A stretch of DNA of 58,295 nt from a virus. Below the pieces are notes generated by a model. That model was given only the letters and a program-made list of their open reading frames with translations, did no database searches and was not told where the DNA came from. The position numbers and the translations under genes are program-made. The DNA lies in IMG/VR virus record IMGVR_UViG_3300049489_000494, positions 1-58,295 of that record; one strand, given 5' to 3'. The first letter of the stretch is position 1; each line of letters starts with the position of its first letter. This document shows positions 34,101 to 42,440 of the stretch, piece after piece.

Positions 34101-36303
34101 CGCCTACATCTAGGTAGTGAGTATCTCCAGTTAGGAGGGTTACTACTGCATCAGTTACTCCACCTACAATTGTCACATTCCTATTGATATCAGGATTGAT
34201 CGACCTAACACTGAGTAGGCGCTCAATCGGAGTATAACTCAGTGTATCTCCAACTACTAGATTCTCCACTGTATTAGTTGAGGATGTAGAATCACGGAGT
34301 TGTATAACTCTGGAGCTCCTACGTCCAACTAATCTGAGACCTGCAGGTAGTTCTATAGTGTCCACCACACCATTGATTACAGTTGTAGTGAGTGATGTGG
34401 ATACTGCCTCTATCTCCATTGACTCAGTGAATAGCTCGGATTGTATTAGATCGCCAGGTTGGAATGGCGATGTAGTATTAGGGGTTATAATGTCGGTGAA
34501 TATACCGCACAATCCACCTGCGTCTACCTCATTGTAGTCTGCACTGATTATTGAACTAATCTCCACAGATATAGTGATAGTGGAGGCCGATGTGACAGAT
34601 ACACTACGTATAGGGAATTCTCCATTGAGACGTGCATATCCCATCTGCTGGAGAGTTAGATAATCCTCCAATCCTCCAGTAGTACTTATGATTGTAGATA
34701 GATTACCAGTAGTTACAGCTATGGCGGTATCACTGGAATCATATAGAGCCAGTCCTGGAGTTGATATCAGGATATCTACATAGGTAGTTCCTGAGTTATA
34801 GGTAGCTGATAGGACTGTAGCGTAGTTAGATGAGCCATTAGTGTATGTAATGTAGCCACGACTACGACCTGGAGTATCCCCAGTATCATGGAATGCAGGT
34901 GATATCACAGTATCAGTTAACACACGTGTACGTAGATTAGGGTATAGACTCGGCATTAGATAACTCGTAGATGCCTCGTCATATAAACGCTCGGTGTAGA
35001 TATTACCACCTAGTCCTGCAACCAGGCGAGATTCACCAGATCTCCTGTATGAATCTATATGATTGACCCATCCCTGACGCTCATCTGCCACTGAATACAT
35101 CTCCGGTTCGTGACAGAGACCCCATATCGTCGTCTGGACCGATGTGTCACTACCTACACTAGATAGTGACGCATTAGATGTAACTGAGATTCGGTTAGTA
35201 ATTATCTGCCCGTACTCGTAGTATACCTCGAAGTTAGCTGAGGAGCCTGTATCATTAGTGAATTCGACCGTTATATCATTGGAGGTAGAGTTGTACACAA
35301 CTGAATCAGGTATGACCAGCTGCAGAGGAGCCCCGATTGATGGCTCTAGATATATTCCAGTGAATATGAATTCTGAGGTAGGATTAGGTATGGTAATAGA
35401 TAGAGTCGAACCATCAGGTATCGCCCCCACTTCCACCTGAGTAGATGGAGCTGCTCTTAGGATTGAGAATACTGTGATTGGAGATGCGGATCCATTAGTT
35501 AGAGTTACAGTTACATCACCATTAGTTGCAATTACTAGAGAGTCTGGTATATGGCGTATATATGAGGTACCAGTATCCTGGTATAACTCAGGTATAATAT
35601 TGTAGTTGTTGAGTGAGTGCGTAGCTGCTGTGATTGTATATGAGGTGGTGGATGATGCGGGTATTACCTGTGGAGCTCCTATGTATACACTACCTATTAC
35701 AGGAGTACAGTCTAGATAGTAGACGAATATAGGAGTATCAGTTGCAACTGTATATCCGATTGACACGTCATACGTAGTAGTATCAATGGATAGTGAATCT
35801 GGTATGTACAACGAATTGTCTAGGGAGGATATATCTGTACTCTCAACTAGACCTACCAGCAACTCAGGAACTCCTAGAGAATGATCATCTGAATCTAGTA
35901 CTAATGTACCACTAGGAGCAGTGAGCTCATGTCGGAAGTCTGTAGAGAAGTCTGGGTAGTAGTTAACTGTATCGGAGGTACTGAGATCACCATCTGTGGA
36001 GGATGATGTCCTACCGAATATCACTACCGGGGTACTACGTGTGTCTGAGAGATTAATGTGAGTATCAACTGTATATGTTATATTGTATGTGGACAGTGTA
36101 TTGTCCCAGGTAACTCCAGTAGCTCTAATAGGTAGGCATCCTGCAACATTCTGATACCCAACCCTCTTACTGATGTGTCCCTCTGAGTTGAGCTCGACAT
36201 TGATTAGATCCTCTGAGTAGGTGGGGGCGATTCTATTCTCTGCGCTACGGGCATCTATGCCACCTGAGAGATCGTGTTCTGGTATTGTAGTGTAGTTCGT
36301 CAT
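31141..36303 (-). CDS. Tail nozzle / tail tubular protein B-like, enlarged
   Basis: The 1720-residue product begins with a nozzle-type opening, DLSGGIDARSAENRIAP followed by the VELNSEGHISKRVGYQN stretch. It is roughly twice the size of T7 gp12 (about 800 residues). The extra length includes three repeats with IPDS[L/V] at residues 167, 252 and 331 followed by a beta-strand pattern such as VTVTLTN or ITVEFTN. The remainder is beta-rich with many Thr and Ser. It follows the adaptor gene as in T7-like tails and probably forms the tail tip with inserted carbohydrate-binding-like domains. Confidence 0.82.
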   Translation of the reverse strand: MTNYTTIPEHDLSGGIDARSAENRIAPTYSEDLINVELNSEGHISKRVGYQNVAGCLPIRATGVTWDNTLSTYNITYTVDTHINLSDTRSTPVVIFGRTSSSTDGDLSTSDTVNYYPDFSTDFRHELTAPSGTLVLDSDDHSLGVPELLVGLVESTDISSLDNSLYIPDSLSIDTTTYDVSIGYTVATDTPIFVYYLDCTPVIGSVYIGAPQVIPASSTTSYTITAATHSLNNYNIIPELYQDTGTSYIRHIPDSLVIATNGDVTVTLTNGSASPITVFSILRAAPSTQVEVGAIPDGSTLSITIPNPTSEFIFTGIYLEPSIGAPLQLVIPDSVVYNSTSNDITVEFTNDTGSSANFEVYYEYGQIITNRISVTSNASLSSVGSDTSVQTTIWGLCHEPEMYSVADERQGWVNHIDSYRRSGESRLVAGLGGNIYTERLYDEASTSYLMPSLYPNLRTRVLTDTVISPAFHDTGDTPGRSRGYITYTNGSSNYATVLSATYNSGTTYVDILISTPGLALYDSSDTAIAVTTGNLSTIISTTGGLEDYLTLQQMGYARLNGEFPIRSVSVTSASTITISVEISSIISADYNEVDAGGLCGIFTDIITPNTTSPFQPGDLIQSELFTESMEIEAVSTSLTTTVINGVVDTIELPAGLRLVGRRSSRVIQLRDSTSSTNTVENLVVGDTLSYTPIERLLSVRSINPDINRNVTIVGGVTDAVVTLLTGDTHYLDVGDYIQLHQAGVYTGQVVISAITGLTTFEFETTLGISTSGILLGNTVSIDEDLTWEDSIGNSYSLTVPSRWIPVEAPDDSYTGTPSVYERHFDSSTYTNQSYIRSAMVNDNLYMTNGNDEVMKFDGSSIYRAGLYRWQSGFSISTDDSTPSTAIPILEINATTTAISGNILTFSSATDIQQFSVGDRIRMGTSVETESFTITAINNNTMILSGVTTYTSPSLVSRAYLYRYYYRLNLIDSNQNIIASAVTGADDHIVEVYTDDSSITHHLIPPPILDIYDWDRIEVQIYRTIADGTAPYYLITTLPVSFNSSGDCYIDYIDVTADSDIHDLDEVNSALLGAELGTTWEQPPISKYLTSTGNSLVLGNIIDYPEINIQVHPRSNSLVQSDWISSSLSVWALRRDNGSTSTTLDVNSYMEYEFTSNTNTVTATSQTDGVSLTITKAGHGFTIGDWIYIRDSSNSPTRELPYCGWWQINSVLGNTFTILNNATDTSFVLGTSINYSYASNRKRVPIFTGQDRNWRQINGNRSSIEPYAFLAMRRLAGAINASMRAVDRSISGQSTFTPWITASAGNEFNVGQLILRQPYVSDITPELILPNYGTYCDVYAGGIRRSPSDQVSAISRRFPSRVVVSYDNYPEIFDAPFTPSATESDSAIDINASDGQEITGLIPFFGDSSFGGSQKSGIIVVFKSNSIYLIDINEKRLGNNAVQRLETNGLGCTAPYSIAATRQGIMFANESGIYRLNRDLTIQYVGRLMERNWLPRINRNLLDIMQGHNYSTGRQYKLSIPLSGDTDNSEAYVYDYTRESEGTSQIGGWTRYTNHPATGWCNLGSDAYLSSTNGHVFSIRRTGGVDDYRDDSSPIEMTVLTRATDCGDSGIRKWISHIITHFRVLTNSTGTEISSAVDMSEEFSNTTSFEITNVGATDNLSDTFDDKIKSVRTSLKKNRGIYHQIRYYNGAIDEPVEIAGFDLRVAGLNSRGTREAADTTS

Positions 36304-36355
36304 TTACATTCCTCACTAGTTGCTTGTAGCAATTAATGACATTCTAACTAATCAA

Positions 36356-37318
36356 CTAGGTATTCAACCTGGCTGTTCTGTATCTGATCCAATTGGAGTT
36401 GCGCTTACTAACTCGGAGATGTTGTTCTCTACCTGACCAAGTACTCTCCACCTGCTTCTCGAACTTAGTGAGGATTCTATCCTCCAACTCCTGAGATCCA
36501 TTACCTAACTTCCTAGTTAGCTCAGCAACTGAATACTGAATCATGAAGTTGGTCATTGGCTTAGCGAATTGTGGTACACATGTTCCCTGTATGAGGCATA
36601 TGTAGTCATCTGGTTCGATTCCTGTATTCACGATGGAGCCAGCTACATCACGATTGAGTACTGTAGACCTGATTGGTGTTGTCTTGAGAGTGACCCTATT
36701 ATCAGATATGAGTTGTACCTGATGTGTCCCTTTAATCTGACCAGTCTGACCATCTATGATATTGACGTATGATCCCAATGAATCAGACTCAGTGGTGAGT
36801 GATTCTCCTACTGTTTCTAGCAGTACATAATTAGATCCGGTATTGACTACCTCTATACGTCCCTGACTCATTACTAGAGTCTCAGGTGTACGTAGATACC
36901 ACATACGAGCATCATAGGCTCCACTAGGAGTAGATAGAATACGTATAGAACGATTGATTATACAGTAATATTGTGGAACATCACCCCTATTAGGTGACTC
37001 TAGAGCTGATATGTCTCTATATGACACACGAGTTAGTGGATATTGAGATCCATTAGCCGATATCTCGATCCTCTCCACTCTCTCCTCGAAGCAATCCTCT
37101 GGCATATCATATTCTGATTGACCTGCAATGAGATCTAGAGTTGTATATGCGAGGAGTGGTTCCTCGTAGTGACGAGCTAGGATTGAGGATGCATAATCCT
37201 GTGCTCTATTGAGAGCGGGTAGTATATCCTCAGTATCGCTGATAGTGTCTACATTCTCCTCATCTAGGAGTGATCTAACCTGAGCAACTATATCATCTAC
37301 TGTATAATCACGTAGCAT
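36356..37318 (-). CDS. Head-tail adaptor / tail tubular protein A-like
   Basis: The 320-residue product matches podovirus adaptor proteins by an N-terminal helical region (DYTVDDIVAQVRSLLDEENV), LNRAQDYASSILARHYEEPL, the QSEYDMPEDCFE turn and a C-terminal QYSVAELTRKLGNG helix. The middle (residues 155-235) is a beta insertion. It would sit between portal and nozzle. Its place immediately before the nozzle gene supports this. Confidence 0.82.
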   Translation of the reverse strand: MLRDYTVDDIVAQVRSLLDEENVDTISDTEDILPALNRAQDYASSILARHYEEPLLAYTTLDLIAGQSEYDMPEDCFEERVERIEISANGSQYPLTRVSYRDISALESPNRGDVPQYYCIINRSIRILSTPSGAYDARMWYLRTPETLVMSQGRIEVVNTGSNYVLLETVGESLTTESDSLGSYVNIIDGQTGQIKGTHQVQLISDNRVTLKTTPIRSTVLNRDVAGSIVNTGIEPDDYICLIQGTCVPQFAKPMTNFMIQYSVAELTRKLGNGSQELEDRILTKFEKQVESTWSGREQHLRVSKRNSNWIRYRTARLNT

Positions 37319-37379
37319 AATATCTCCATATTATACACTATACTGTATAATCTAGTGTATTTATATACCTGATGAGGTA

Positions 37380-37688
37380 CTAGATAGATTCTGATTCTGG
37401 AGCATCTCCAGAGGGCATCTCTGATTCCAATTCAGCAGATAGACCACGCTTCTTGAACTCTGCCATCAACTCTTCATCAGATGCATCGGAGAGCATAGGA
37501 GATTCACTAGCTGGCATCTCCATCTCTGGATCAGACTCAGACTCCGACTCATCTCCACTATCATTAGATAACTCTAATTCGAGCGAATCTAATTCAGATT
37601 CTGGACCCATCTCTTCTGGTTTCTTCAGCTTCTTCAGCATTTCTTTATTCTTACTAGCACTACTACCTGACTTAGAATTACCCATCAT
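37380..37688 (-). CDS. Small acidic disordered protein
   Basis: The 102-residue product is Glu/Ser/Asp-rich after a short basic start. It could be a chaperone-like or assembly cofactor. AGGAG precedes two adjacent ATGs; either may be used. Confidence 0.6.
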   Translation of the reverse strand: MMGNSKSGSSASKNKEMLKKLKKPEEMGPESELDSLELELSNDSGDESESESDPEMEMPASESPMLSDASDEELMAEFKKRGLSAELESEMPSGDAPESESI

Positions 37689-37790
37689 ATATTACTCCTG
37701 TCTATGTTACTATTTACCTGTATTACTGATATTGTCTATATACATTATTATTGATTACTAATTATTGCTTGTATGCAATGTTATTCTCAG
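37689..37790. other. Intergenic with short hairpin ATTGC..GCAAT
   Basis: The gap contains ATTGCTTGTATGCAAT at 37764-37779, a five-base-pair hairpin. A similar TTGCTTGTAGCAA occurs in the gap before the nozzle gene at 36321-36333. They may be small processing or stability elements. Confidence 0.4.
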
Positions 37791-38009
37791 TTACGGGGAT
37801 ATGTAGGTCCATAATTGTACTAGTAGGAATCCTATCACTGTTACCACCACTGTAGTTACTATACGCACATGTCCCTTCAGCCAGTTAATCGCCTCCTCAT
37901 TACGGCTGATACGATCTAGATGATTATCCAGCTTCCCCTCTAGGGAATCGAATCGTGTATCTATATGATTACGGAGGTTATCCATCTGATTCATATTATT
38001 ACTGTCCAT
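37791..38009 (-). CDS. XhlA-like coiled-coil membrane protein
   Basis: The 72-residue product has an N-terminal amphipathic coiled coil (DTRFDSLEGKLDNHLDRISR), the turn NEEAINWLKGH and one C-terminal transmembrane helix (VTTVVVTVIGFLLVQLW). This is the layout of haemolysin XhlA-type phage proteins associated with lysis. It may be part of the holin system or a virion-linked membrane protein. Confidence 0.72.
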   Translation of the reverse strand: MDSNNMNQMDNLRNHIDTRFDSLEGKLDNHLDRISRNEEAINWLKGHVRIVTTVVVTVIGFLLVQLWTYISP

Positions 38010-38039
38010 GACTACTCACTCCAATCACATCCTGTATAA

Positions 38040-38420
38040 TCATGGCTCTGTAGGCCATGTGGGTGAATCTGGATCACTAGTATTATCTGGTAGATCTCTC
38101 AGTGCCTGACGGTATGTAGCCCAATCTTCCTTCTCCTGTGTGGATAGAGGTGAATCTGGTAGTTGAGTCCAATCACATGCACTCAACTTATTATTCCTCT
38201 GAGATCTGAGTATATCCCATCTAGGTCCTGTCTTGGAGTTGGAGGATATTAGACTGAGAACTCCTTCTATATTCTGAACTATACAATTACCAGGAGCTAC
38301 TCCATTAGGAACTTCTAACCACTGACATTCTGAATTAGAATCATATTCTGATTTTCCAGCTTCATTTGTTAGTGCATATAGAGATTGGGTCTGTATATGA
38401 ACTAACCACCAATTAGACAT
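38040..38420 (-). CDS. Tail fibre assembly chaperone-like protein
   Basis: The 126-residue product ends with the pattern RNNKLSACDWTQLPDSPL followed by WATYRQALRDLPD and a Pro-rich WPTEP, the hallmark of phage tail assembly chaperones that accompany fibres. It lies just downstream of the fibre gene at 38446-40317, as expected. Confidence 0.82.
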   Translation of the reverse strand: MSNWWLVHIQTQSLYALTNEAGKSEYDSNSECQWLEVPNGVAPGNCIVQNIEGVLSLISSNSKTGPRWDILRSQRNNKLSACDWTQLPDSPLSTQEKEDWATYRQALRDLPDNTSDPDSPTWPTEP

Positions 38421-38445
38421 TATTAGTTCTCCTATCTAGTGTATA

Positions 38446-40317
38446 TTAAATACTAACCTTCGTTATTCTAAACAAAGTACTTTGATTCACAGTTGCCTGT
38501 GGTGTTGTATCTGTATGAGCTCTAATTATATCACCAGATATCGCTTCAAAAGTAACCGATATCGCCCCCTCATCTGTAGATACTGATCTAACAAGTCCTA
38601 GCCTATGTGAATTTGTAATAGAGAGAATAGTTGTAGTAAGTTGATTAGAATTCTTCGAGATACCGAAAGTAGAACCAGCTGCAGTATTTCTATCAACATA
38701 GGTTACTGAGTATATTCCATCCTCATTAATTGTGAATGATCCACCATTAGTTGCGCTATCAGCATAGGTAATAGCTGTCCCTACACTTCTAACAGTTGTT
38801 GTAAATCTTCGTATATTTGTATTAGTAGATCCATGGCCATTACCAGCCGTAACCCAAACTTCACTTATAGTCTTATATTTCTCGAACCATTCAATTACAC
38901 GCCATCCCTCTGCAGAATTATAATATACAAGAGTAATGGTAGCACCGTTTACCTTCATAGTTAGATCTGTTGCAGATCCCATAATATTCAGACCATTACG
39001 AGCTACTATGATATTATTAGTAGCATGTGTATCCTCTGGATCTACTATTCGTATTGTATCTCCAATTACAGCAGATGCAGGTAGTGTGATAGTGAATGCT
39101 CCACCAGATGAATCTGCGAATAGATTATCACCAGCTACTGCAGTATAATTAGCTGTCTTAGTTACCCACGTGAATACTGGGGCAGATTGAGATACGAAGG
39201 AGAGATTACCACTACCATCAGTTCTCATCAATTGACCACTAGTTCCATCGGCTACTGGTAATGTGAATTCTACTGAGGTAGCTCCAGCTGGTCCCTTCAG
39301 TCCTGTGAATCCAGTATCACCTGAATTGTTGAACTTGAGAGGATTACCAGATCTAACCTGAGGTCCTCCACTTGAGGTAGATAGTAGTGCGTCTTGATAT
39401 GTCTTACTAGTCAATGTCTGACTAGCATCTGTAGTTACTATTGTAGATGAGTTAGGCAGTGAGTTACCAGAGATAACAACACCTGATGCATCCCTACGTA
39501 TCACCTTATCTGCATCACCTAGTACTGTCTTCAATGTCGATAATGCAAGATCTTGCACTGTGTTATTATCACCATCTATAGTCTTACCTGTGAGTGTCTG
39601 ACTGGCATCCGTTGTAACTATTGTAGATGAGTTAGGTAGGGAGTTACCTGATATTACAATCCCAGAAGCATCCCTACGTATCACCTTGTCAGCATCTGCA
39701 AGTTGAGTCTTCAACGAAGTGAGAGCTAGGTCCTGTACTATATTGTCATCCCCATCAATAGTCTTATTGCTGAGAGTCTGAGTTCCATCGGTTGTGACTA
39801 GATTACCAGCACCTACAGTACCTGCAGTTCCTAACTTCTGGAATTCACCATTATCAACACTGCCATTTGCTATCTTAGTAGCGTCTATTGCAGCTCCAGA
39901 TTTGATATCGGCATCTTCTATATTAGTTACTGTATTCTGGTCAGCATCGATCGTCTTATTAGTCAATGTCTGACTATCAGTTGTACCAACAACATCGCCC
40001 CCAGGCACTGCCTTGGAGGATGATATCACAACACCAGATCCATTCCTATTCAGGAACTTATTGGCATCAGTTACATTGGTTTTCAGACTCGATAACGCAA
40101 TATCCTGCAATGTATTATCGTCGCCATCTATCGTTTTCCCTGTGAGTGTCTGACTGGAGGAGGCAGATGTCAACACCTGATCTGAATCACCTGGAGGTAG
40201 TTGGAAGTCACGTGCAGCTGTATATGTAGTAGACTGACTAGGACGGAGAGTTATCTCCTGATTATTCTTGCGGAATATTGTAGCTACTAGTTCTCTGATA
40301 CTACCGAATATCTTCAT
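38446..40317 (-). CDS. Tail fibre with TLTxKTIDGD repeats and C1q-like end
   Basis: The 623-residue product has a short N-terminal virion-binding segment, then five repeats of about 60 residues beginning QTL[T/S]xKT at residues 56, 116, 180, 240 and 300. A beta domain with AGDNLFADSSGGAFTITLPA follows, and the C-terminal 140 residues (SFTINEDGIYSVTYVDRNTA) resemble a C1q/TNF-like trimer. This is a receptor-binding fibre layout. Poly-A/T runs are commoner here than elsewhere in the genome, a possible sign that the fibre tip was acquired recently. Confidence 0.82.
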   Translation of the reverse strand: MKIFGSIRELVATIFRKNNQEITLRPSQSTTYTAARDFQLPPGDSDQVLTSASSSQTLTGKTIDGDDNTLQDIALSSLKTNVTDANKFLNRNGSGVVISSSKAVPGGDVVGTTDSQTLTNKTIDADQNTVTNIEDADIKSGAAIDATKIANGSVDNGEFQKLGTAGTVGAGNLVTTDGTQTLSNKTIDGDDNIVQDLALTSLKTQLADADKVIRRDASGIVISGNSLPNSSTIVTTDASQTLTGKTIDGDNNTVQDLALSTLKTVLGDADKVIRRDASGVVISGNSLPNSSTIVTTDASQTLTSKTYQDALLSTSSGGPQVRSGNPLKFNNSGDTGFTGLKGPAGATSVEFTLPVADGTSGQLMRTDGSGNLSFVSQSAPVFTWVTKTANYTAVAGDNLFADSSGGAFTITLPASAVIGDTIRIVDPEDTHATNNIIVARNGLNIMGSATDLTMKVNGATITLVYYNSAEGWRVIEWFEKYKTISEVWVTAGNGHGSTNTNIRRFTTTVRSVGTAITYADSATNGGSFTINEDGIYSVTYVDRNTAAGSTFGISKNSNQLTTTILSITNSHRLGLVRSVSTDEGAISVTFEAISGDIIRAHTDTTPQATVNQSTLFRITKVSI

Positions 40318-40517
40318 CTATTAATTACCCCCAGAGTGTTGATGCACTCGATATACTTATACTGTCTATACTACAGTATACATTATTCATACTCAGTCGT
40401 CTAGCATTAATTCCACTAGGTATAGCTGAGTTCTACACAGTCTGGCCTAGTTAATTAGACCAGACTGCATATTATCTACATATTACTCAATATTCCTATA
40501 TTGACGAGGAATCCTAG
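40318..40517. other. Intergenic region between fibre genes
   Basis: About 200 bp without a gene. It holds a hairpin at 40438-40467 and, closer to the downstream fibre gene, GAGTG..CACTC. A weak minus-strand promoter-like pair (TAGACG, 17 nt, TATACT) is present but not convincing. Confidence 0.5.
40438..40467 (-). terminator. Hairpin downstream of fibre gene, no U-tract
   Basis: CAGTCTGG (40438-40445) pairs with CCAGACTG (40460-40467), with an inner CTA..TAG pair. It lies 51 bp beyond the stop of the fibre gene ending at 40518. Without a T run it would need another mechanism to terminate and may instead protect mRNA ends. Confidence 0.45.
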
Positions 40518-41654
40518 TTATTCCTTGTTGGCACATTCCCTAATCATTACAGTATAATCAGCACTAGGTGCCTCAGTAGCAGTTAGAGTGACTTGGTTGA
40601 CAGAATCACGTTGTACGCTATCTAGATATATAGTATTGTAATTAGAGTCATATACCTCAACCATGATGTAACGAGTATTCCAGTTATGTACAACTGAGAA
40701 TGAAGTACCAGATGACCATGTACTAATCTTAGATCTGAGAGCAGTACTAGCATAGTCTAACTTATCAGTATTAACTGAGTCATTAGCCAACTTCGCAGTA
40801 GTAACATTGCTATCTAATATCTTAATTGTAGTAACAGAGTCTGAGGCTAACTCACTAGCTCCAACTGAACCATCTACGATCTTACTTGCATCTACTGAGT
40901 TAGAGGCTAACTTAGCCAACGTTACGTTAGCATCTAAGATCTTCACAGTAGTTACTGAATTACTAGCTAACTTCGCCTCAGTAACAGCTAGAGCAACTAA
41001 CTCAGCAGTATTGACGGAATCATCAGCCATCTTAGCATTAGTAACTGAGTCAGAGGCTAATTCATTAGCAGTAATACCACTAGTACTAACCTTGAGGCCA
41101 GATCCAGATGAGGTTAGAGTGGATCCATCTAACTTAGCTGATATAGATTCAGAGCCTGGTGTAGATACGAACTGTAGACCATTACCGATATCGGCATCTG
41201 CCCAGTTAGTTCCATTGTACATTACAATATCACCAGCAGCAGCTCCACCTAGAGATACATCCTGTAAATCATCGAAGTATGGAATTGAGGAGGAATCAGT
41301 TACCCATGCACTACCATTATATGAATAGAATGCATTAGAATCACGATCCCACGACTTAGCACCCTCACCATAGACAGATGCATCGAATGCAATACGGAAT
41401 TCACTAGATGCAGAGACATACTCAACGATGTCACCATTACCTAGAGTAGCTGCAGTTCCACCAATCAACTTATTGATAGTACCGAAGTTGGCATGGAGTG
41501 AACCTGAGTTACTAATGATATAACGTGTACCATTAGTTGGAGATGCTCCTGGATCCAGAGTATTATCCTGTTGGATATCACTCACGTCCTCCTGGAATGA
41601 GAAGTTACGTGCGGTCAGACGGCCTAGAATGTCCACATTTGCATTGAATAACAT
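40518..41654 (-). CDS. Tail fibre with S-V-x repeats
   Basis: The 378-residue product has an N-terminal DUF2793-like part (GTRYIISNSGSLHANFG ... WDRDSNAFYSYNGSAWV), then about 115 residues of short repeats such as ASDSVTNAKMADDSVNTAEL, and a C-terminal beta domain (HNWNTRYIMVEVYDSNYNTI). That end domain is shared with the next fibre gene (41657-42331). The repeats likely form a trimeric helical shaft. RBS and stop are tightly packed with neighbours. Confidence 0.78.
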   Translation of the reverse strand: MLFNANVDILGRLTARNFSFQEDVSDIQQDNTLDPGASPTNGTRYIISNSGSLHANFGTINKLIGGTAATLGNGDIVEYVSASSEFRIAFDASVYGEGAKSWDRDSNAFYSYNGSAWVTDSSSIPYFDDLQDVSLGGAAAGDIVMYNGTNWADADIGNGLQFVSTPGSESISAKLDGSTLTSSGSGLKVSTSGITANELASDSVTNAKMADDSVNTAELVALAVTEAKLASNSVTTVKILDANVTLAKLASNSVDASKIVDGSVGASELASDSVTTIKILDSNVTTAKLANDSVNTDKLDYASTALRSKISTWSSGTSFSVVHNWNTRYIMVEVYDSNYNTIYLDSVQRDSVNQVTLTATEAPSADYTVMIRECANKE

Positions 41655-41656
41655 AG

Positions 41657-42331
41657 TTATACCTCCTTCAGGTATACCCTATATCCTGCAGATGGAGGTG
41701 GTTCCACTGAGGTTAGGGTTAATTGATTATTATTATTGTAGATCACTGTATTAATAGTGACGAATGCTTGTTGTTGATTATCATAGACAGATACATCTAT
41801 ATCTGTAGTATTGAATCCATGTGTTATTGATTTAGATATACCCTCAGCTATAGACCATGTAACTGCTAGGGTTTGCCCCCCAGTAGATGCTAGGTTATTA
41901 ACCCAATACCACTGTCCTGCTCCATCTGTAGCTAGTATCTGACCACTAGTACCATCTCCATTAGGGAGTATGAACTGTGTGGATGTACTCACTACTGCAG
42001 GAGCTCTGAGTCCTACATAGTGTGAGTTATCGCTATCCCTGAATCTGAGCTCACCAGCTCCCATTATCGATGTGCGGGATGCATACACACTGAGATCCCC
42101 TATAGTATGATCATTCCGACCTATACGTATATCGCCCCCGACACCAGATCCGCCAATGTCAGACGAGTTAGGCTCGATCTCTATATCTATTCTCGATCTA
42201 ATCCTAGTACTACCAATTGTAGTAGTAGTGAATTGTGCTCCGAGTGCATCGAGACGCTCTAGATTCTGTCTAGCCTCTGATGTCAGCTCATCTGATATGA
42301 TTAGTTTTAGATTGGGTGTCCTAGTTGTCAT
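41657..42331 (-). CDS. Short tail fibre / appendage protein
   Basis: The 224-residue product has a helical N-terminus, a central beta region (GELRFRDSDNSHYVGLRAPA and FILPNGDGTSGQILATDG, a pattern shared with fibre stalks) and the C-terminal domain HGFNTTDIDVSVYDNQQQAF ... QLTLTSVEPPPSAGYRVYL, paralogous to the end of the adjacent fibre. It is the first fibre gene after capsid. Confidence 0.72.
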   Translation of the reverse strand: MTTRTPNLKLIISDELTSEARQNLERLDALGAQFTTTTIGSTRIRSRIDIEIEPNSSDIGGSGVGGDIRIGRNDHTIGDLSVYASRTSIMGAGELRFRDSDNSHYVGLRAPAVVSTSTQFILPNGDGTSGQILATDGAGQWYWVNNLASTGGQTLAVTWSIAEGISKSITHGFNTTDIDVSVYDNQQQAFVTINTVIYNNNNQLTLTSVEPPPSAGYRVYLKEV

Positions 42332-42401
42332 TGTTTAGCTTATTAATGAGATTCGGAGTACGTGTAGCCATATATTAATTAGTCCGCTAGTTGTTAACTG
42401 A

Positions 42402-42431
42402 GTTGGGTAGAGCCTCACAGCCCTACCCAAC
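42402..42431 (-). terminator. Hairpin after the major capsid gene, no U-tract
   Basis: On the minus strand GTTGGGTAG pairs with CTACCCAAC (42402-42410 with 42423-42431), enclosed by a further GGC/GGC mismatch loop. It starts ten bases past the capsid stop. Capsid genes often carry a leaky terminator here, but the T tract is missing. Confidence 0.55.
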
Positions 42432-42440
42432 GATTAATTA

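Noticed and set aside
36605-36640. tRNA-like T-loop (GGTTCGATTCC)
   Set aside because: It lies within the adaptor gene reading frame, and no matching acceptor, D or anticodon stems surround it.
40350-40420. Minus-strand promoter candidate TAGACG-17-TATACT
   Set aside because: The -35 matches only four of six positions and similar TA-rich words are common here.
38446-42331. Diversity-generating retroelement at the fibre genes
   Set aside because: No reverse transcriptase frame and no template/variable repeat pair were seen.
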